From: Bacillota bacterium
Lineage (GTDB): Bacteria; Bacillota; DTU030; DUMP01
Assembly: GCA_012735455.1 (NCBI GenBank)
Contig: JAAYHG010000307.1
Span: 1 to 9,343, forward strand
Direction: 5' to 3'
DNA length: 9,343 nucleotides
Made by a program: the position numbers and the translations under genes. Below are positions 6,908-9,343 of this stretch, piece after piece. The notes under the pieces were generated by a model. The model had not been told where the DNA came from. It did no database searches and saw only the letters and a program-made list of their open reading frames with translations. Each line of letters begins with the position of its first letter. Position 1 is the stretch's first letter.

Positions 6908-7780
6908 TTATTTCTTGCGTTTGCTTGTACGCCCCAGGTAAAAGCGATGGGGGTCCACCTCCAGGCGCAACACCTTGAGCTCTTCCTTGGTGGGTGGAGC
7001 GAAGGGTCGGGCTTGGCTGATGTCCAGATCCCAGCCGGTGTTGGCCAGCACCTCTTCAGCACTGATACCTGGATAGATCTCATCTAAGACCAGGATGCCG
7101 CTTTCCGGATCCGGCCTCAGTGTACAAAGGTCAGTGATCACCTTTAAGTCCCCACCGCGGAAAAGGCCATAGTCGTAGCGACTCTCGCCTGCAGGGCCGC
7201 GTCTTCCGGCCACAGTGGTAAGGTAACCTACGTGTTTAGGGAAGCGCCGCTTTTCGTGGACCATCATGACAATAATCTTATCTGCCAGGGAAGCAATAGA
7301 ATTGGCACCGCCACTGCCGGTGAGGCGGACTCTGGGCCCGGCACCTGTTTCTGAGACACCTGCAGGCCAGTAACCGCCAATGGCTGTGGAGTTAAGGTTG
7401 CCATACTGGTCGCATTCTGCTGCCCCCAGCACTCCTACCGTACAAAAGCCACGGGCGGCAATGGTACCAAAGGCGTCCGCCAAGCTGCTCAAGGTGGTGG
7501 CTTTGTAAGCTGCCCGTGGATCGGCTACTGAGATGGGTAGGTCGGCAATCTCTGGACCCACAGTACCGGCTTCTAAGATTACGGTAAGATTGGGTGAAGT
7601 GGTCTTTTGGGCCAGAGTAGCGGCCAGGAGGGGCAGTCCTGTGCCGACGAAGGCAAAGGACTGGTCCGGTATCTCGCGGGCTACAGCCACCGCCAAGAGT
7701 TCCATGGGTGTGAACCCTGTGGCGCTAAGGTTATGTTCGGCGAGGTAGGTTGCGTAATCTCTATCTGCCACCCTTGTCAC
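6908..7780 (-). CDS. Glutaconate-type CoA-transferase, subunit B
   Basis: This is the beta subunit of a class I CoA-transferase, which moves CoA from a donor thioester to a carboxylic acid through a glutamyl-CoA intermediate. The region VGTGLPLLAATLA (45-57) leads to VILEAG, whose Glu70 aligns with the catalytic glutamate (Glu54) recalled for Acidaminococcus GctB. LTGSGGAN (153-160) and VHEKRRF (174-180) also match that protein closely. The 290 residues include a slightly longer N-terminus than the roughly 266-residue GctB. GTG 7780 lies only 4 bases after the subunit A stop; a second GTG at 7771, with AAGGTG a few bases upstream, is an equally good start (287 residues). The exact acid is unknown: glutaconate and other dicarboxylic or short-chain acids are all possible. 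Confidence 0.9.
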   Translation of the reverse strand: MTRVADRDYATYLAEHNLSATGFTPMELLAVAVAREIPDQSFAFVGTGLPLLAATLAQKTTSPNLTVILEAGTVGPEIADLPISVADPRAAYKATTLSSLADAFGTIAARGFCTVGVLGAAECDQYGNLNSTAIGGYWPAGVSETGAGPRVRLTGSGGANSIASLADKIIVMMVHEKRRFPKHVGYLTTVAGRRGPAGESRYDYGLFRGGDLKVITDLCTLRPDPESGILVLDEIYPGISAEEVLANTGWDLDISQARPFAPPTKEELKVLRLEVDPHRFYLGRTSKRKK

Positions 7781-7784
7781 CTTC

Positions 7785-8903
7785 TTATTTGAACCGTTCT
7801 ATGTTAGGGTTATAGTGAAAGCGCGGATCGGCCCGAAGGGAGGATAAGCGCTCCAGGCCTACGCGGTCTAAGAGGTATTCCCAGTCGTCCTCTGTAGATG
7901 CCACCTGCTCCTGCCAGTAGGCTTTCAGATCATCCAGGGAGAAGCCGCGCACTGTGCGCTGGTATTCCTTGAACCACTCGTAGTCATAGTCGTAATAGTT
8001 AGGAACAGCGGTGGGATAGCCCCCGAAGGGTTGTTCCACAATGGCGTCAACGAAATGAGCTGCAATCTGATTATGTTCAGGTACAGAGCGTAGTTCGTCC
8101 GGGGAACAAATGCGCTCGCACTCCACGATAAGGATGCGCCCCGCCAAAGACTGATCCAGGTCCGGGCCTAAGAGACCCTCGATGCGCACTGTCCCGTCCA
8201 GGGCCACCCTTTGCGCTCGGAGGACGCATACCTCAGGAAGCAGTGGAGGCACCAAGGCCACCTTGACTCCCGGTTTGCCGGTGTAGGTGGTGGGCAGGTC
8301 TTTTCTACCCATGTAAGCATTGGTCTTGTTGGCACAGTTGTCAGGCCCGGCGTTGTACAGCCGCGGGCGTAGTCCCCAGCCCTCGAAGGGGTCGTCGATC
8401 ACGGCATACTTTTGCGGAGGAATGCCAGGGTGTTTCCATGTACCCTCCTCGTTTCTCCCCCGTAGGCCGGCCTTACCAAAAGTATCGTATGTTAAGAGGT
8501 CGCTTCCCAGGTCGCCCAGACAGGGCAAAAAGGGGAGACCGTAGCGGGCCGCCACAGTCCGCAAAGAATAGCTCCAGTTGCTGTAGTCTTCGATCAGCTC
8601 GATGCTACCCTGCTCGATGGCGGTACGGACACCGTAAGCGACGGGCATACCGCCTTCCATGCCCAAGTAAGTAGTCTCGAGCCACTTAATCAGTCCAGCA
8701 CCGGCCAGCATTTCAGCAACTGTGGTACCACCGTTCATTGTGACAAAGAGGTCACCAATGCCCTGACGCACTATTTCCCGGGCAATGGTCATCGGCCGAC
8801 GCAGGATAGAAAAACCACCAAATGCGATATGCGTCCCTGGCTTGATAAAGCGACGGACAGCCTCGCTGGCTGTCATCACTTTCTTTGCGAGCTCAGTCTC
8901 CAT
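7785..8903 (-). CDS. Glutaconate-type CoA-transferase, subunit A
   Basis: The 372-residue alpha subunit pairs with the downstream beta subunit. Family features include VMTASEAVRRFIKPGTHIAFGGF (9-31), LRRPMTIAREIVRQGI, YGLPFLP (121-127), DDPFEGWG (170-177), ALDGTVRIEG (234-243), VECERI (260-265) and a YDYDYEWFKEY stretch near 304-314. It is about 50 residues longer than classical GctA (about 320), mostly through an insert near residues 176-210 containing Cys190 and several Asn and Arg residues. ATG 8903 is chosen because AGGAGG (8916-8911) lies 7 bases upstream and the family N-terminus begins there. The start codon overlaps the end of the preceding small ORF by 11 bases, which suggests translational coupling. 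Substrate is unknown. Confidence 0.9.
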   Translation of the reverse strand: METELAKKVMTASEAVRRFIKPGTHIAFGGFSILRRPMTIAREIVRQGIGDLFVTMNGGTTVAEMLAGAGLIKWLETTYLGMEGGMPVAYGVRTAIEQGSIELIEDYSNWSYSLRTVAARYGLPFLPCLGDLGSDLLTYDTFGKAGLRGRNEEGTWKHPGIPPQKYAVIDDPFEGWGLRPRLYNAGPDNCANKTNAYMGRKDLPTTYTGKPGVKVALVPPLLPEVCVLRAQRVALDGTVRIEGLLGPDLDQSLAGRILIVECERICSPDELRSVPEHNQIAAHFVDAIVEQPFGGYPTAVPNYYDYDYEWFKEYQRTVRGFSLDDLKAYWQEQVASTEDDWEYLLDRVGLERLSSLRADPRFHYNPNIERFK

Positions 8904-9180
8904 TTGCAGCCCTCCTGGCTTGCGCAAGCTCTGCAGCGAGAAGTTCGCATTCCTTATTGAAGCGTGTGATTTCACGCTGCAAGAACTCTCGCCCATCGGT
9001 TGAAATGGCACTGCTCTGGCCCAGGTGAGCGACAAGGTCCGGGAACGTGGTAGCGATCTCGCTCAGTAGTTGCCGTGCCTAGACAAAACTGACTGTAGCC
9101 GCATTGAGCAGCCAGGCTGCGCGCATTACTTCTGCGAATGTTTGCTTCTTAGCGCATTGCGCAGTGAGAGTGCTCTCCAT
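8893..9180 (-). pseudogene. Small unknown ORF interrupted by an in-frame TAG, between regulator and CoA-transferase
   Basis: From ATG 9180, with AGGAGG at 9196-9191 ten bases upstream, the frame encodes 33 residues, then TAG (9081-9079), then 61 more residues to TGA at 8895-8893. Read through, the product would be about 95 residues, largely helical and charged at its end (FNKECELLAAELAQARRAA). I do not recognise the family. Several signs suggest a real gene: a good ribosome binding site, a 32-base overlap with the regulator's end, an 11-base overlap with the start of CoA-transferase subunit A, and a long open frame apart from the one stop. A single CAG-to-TAG (Gln) or TGG-to-TAG (Trp) change could explain the break. 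Stop readthrough or a sequencing error are alternatives. Confidence 0.5.
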
Positions 9181-9343
9181 GCTCCTCTACCCTCCTGAAA
9201 AACTGACTGGGCTGGTCGTCATTTTGAGACCAGAGCATTAATGCCAGTTTCAGTTGCATGGCCTCATCGAAATTACGTGGATCTAATCCGGTAAGCCGGC
9301 GAATTTTTGCCAGACGATAGAGTAGAGTATTGCGGTGTAGGAA
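9149..9343 (-). CDS. PucR/CdaR-type transcriptional regulator, C-terminal HTH end (5' part outside window)
   Basis: Only the last 64 residues are present. They open with FLHRNTLLYRLAKIRRLTGLDP, followed by an LALML helix, the hallmark of the C-terminal helix-turn-helix of PucR/CdaR-family regulators, which often control purine, sugar-diacid or organic-acid catabolism. The tail after this domain (WSQNDDQPSQFFRR onwards) is about 26 residues longer than the usual abrupt end and overlaps the next ORF by 32 bases. The sensor part lies beyond the right edge. Its position at the head of the CoA-transferase operon suggests it controls that operon, and possibly the converging one, in response to the imported acid (inference). 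Confidence 0.82.
   Translation of the reverse strand, partial: FLHRNTLLYRLAKIRRLTGLDPRNFDEAMQLKLALMLWSQNDDQPSQFFRRVEEHGEHSHCAMR

Noticed and set aside
7785..9035. Longer version of CoA-transferase subunit A starting at 9035
   Set aside because: The extra 44 residues look non-coding for this family and lie in another frame of the upstream small ORF; ATG 8903 has an ideal ribosome binding site and the family N-terminus.
9079..9081. TAG read as pyrrolysine in the small ORF
   Set aside because: Pyrrolysine is known mainly in methylamine methyltransferases and their relatives; nothing here resembles them and no pyl genes are in the window, so a mutation or sequencing error is simpler.
1..9343. 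CRISPR array, insertion sequence, tRNA or rRNA genes
   Set aside because: No regularly spaced repeats, transposase motifs, terminal repeats of element size, or RNA-gene cores were seen on reading either strand.

Overview
The window looks like a chromosomal piece of an anaerobic Firmicute of moderately high GC, most likely a Clostridia lineage of the Moorella/Peptococcaceae kind. The evidence is strong AGGAGG-type ribosome binding sites, GTG and TTG starts, a glutaconate-type CoA-transferase, a PucR/CdaR-type regulator and an anaerobe-style FMN hydroxyacid dehydrogenase. The taxonomic placement is inference; no rRNA or other marker gene is present.

Layout. Plus strand, 1-6733: the C-terminal half of an IlvD/Edd-family dehydratase; a two-hairpin leader; a short-chain dehydrogenase/reductase (TTG start); a D-isomer-specific 2-hydroxyacid dehydrogenase; a leader with two terminator-like hairpins; a homocitrate/isopropylmalate-synthase-like condensing enzyme; a 174-base gap with two short palindromes; an FMN-dependent alpha-hydroxyacid dehydrogenase with an N-terminal four-cysteine motif; and, overlapping it by 4 bases, a sodium:solute symporter whose last ~48 codons lie in another frame after a G run. 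A long hairpin at 6816-6881 separates this block from the converging minus-strand operon. Minus strand, 9343-6908: the C-terminal HTH end of a PucR/CdaR-type regulator, a small unknown ORF interrupted by an in-frame TAG, then the two subunits of a glutaconate-type CoA-transferase. All minus-strand genes overlap or nearly touch.

How the genes may work together. All the enzymes handle 2-hydroxy, 2,3-dihydroxy or 2-oxo acids or their CoA thioesters. The symporter could import an organic acid. The dehydratase would turn a dihydroxy acid into a 2-oxo acid, the two hydroxyacid dehydrogenases and the SDR would interconvert hydroxy and oxo acids, the condensing enzyme would join acetyl-CoA to a 2-oxo acid, and the CoA-transferase would activate a carboxylic acid. 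Each family assignment is well supported by motifs. The combined pathway and its substrate are inference and do not match a route I can name.

The points most worth a second look are the cysteine motif in the FMN enzyme, the two broken reading frames (symporter tail and small ORF), the attenuator-like leader before the condensing enzyme, and the unusual enzyme set itself.
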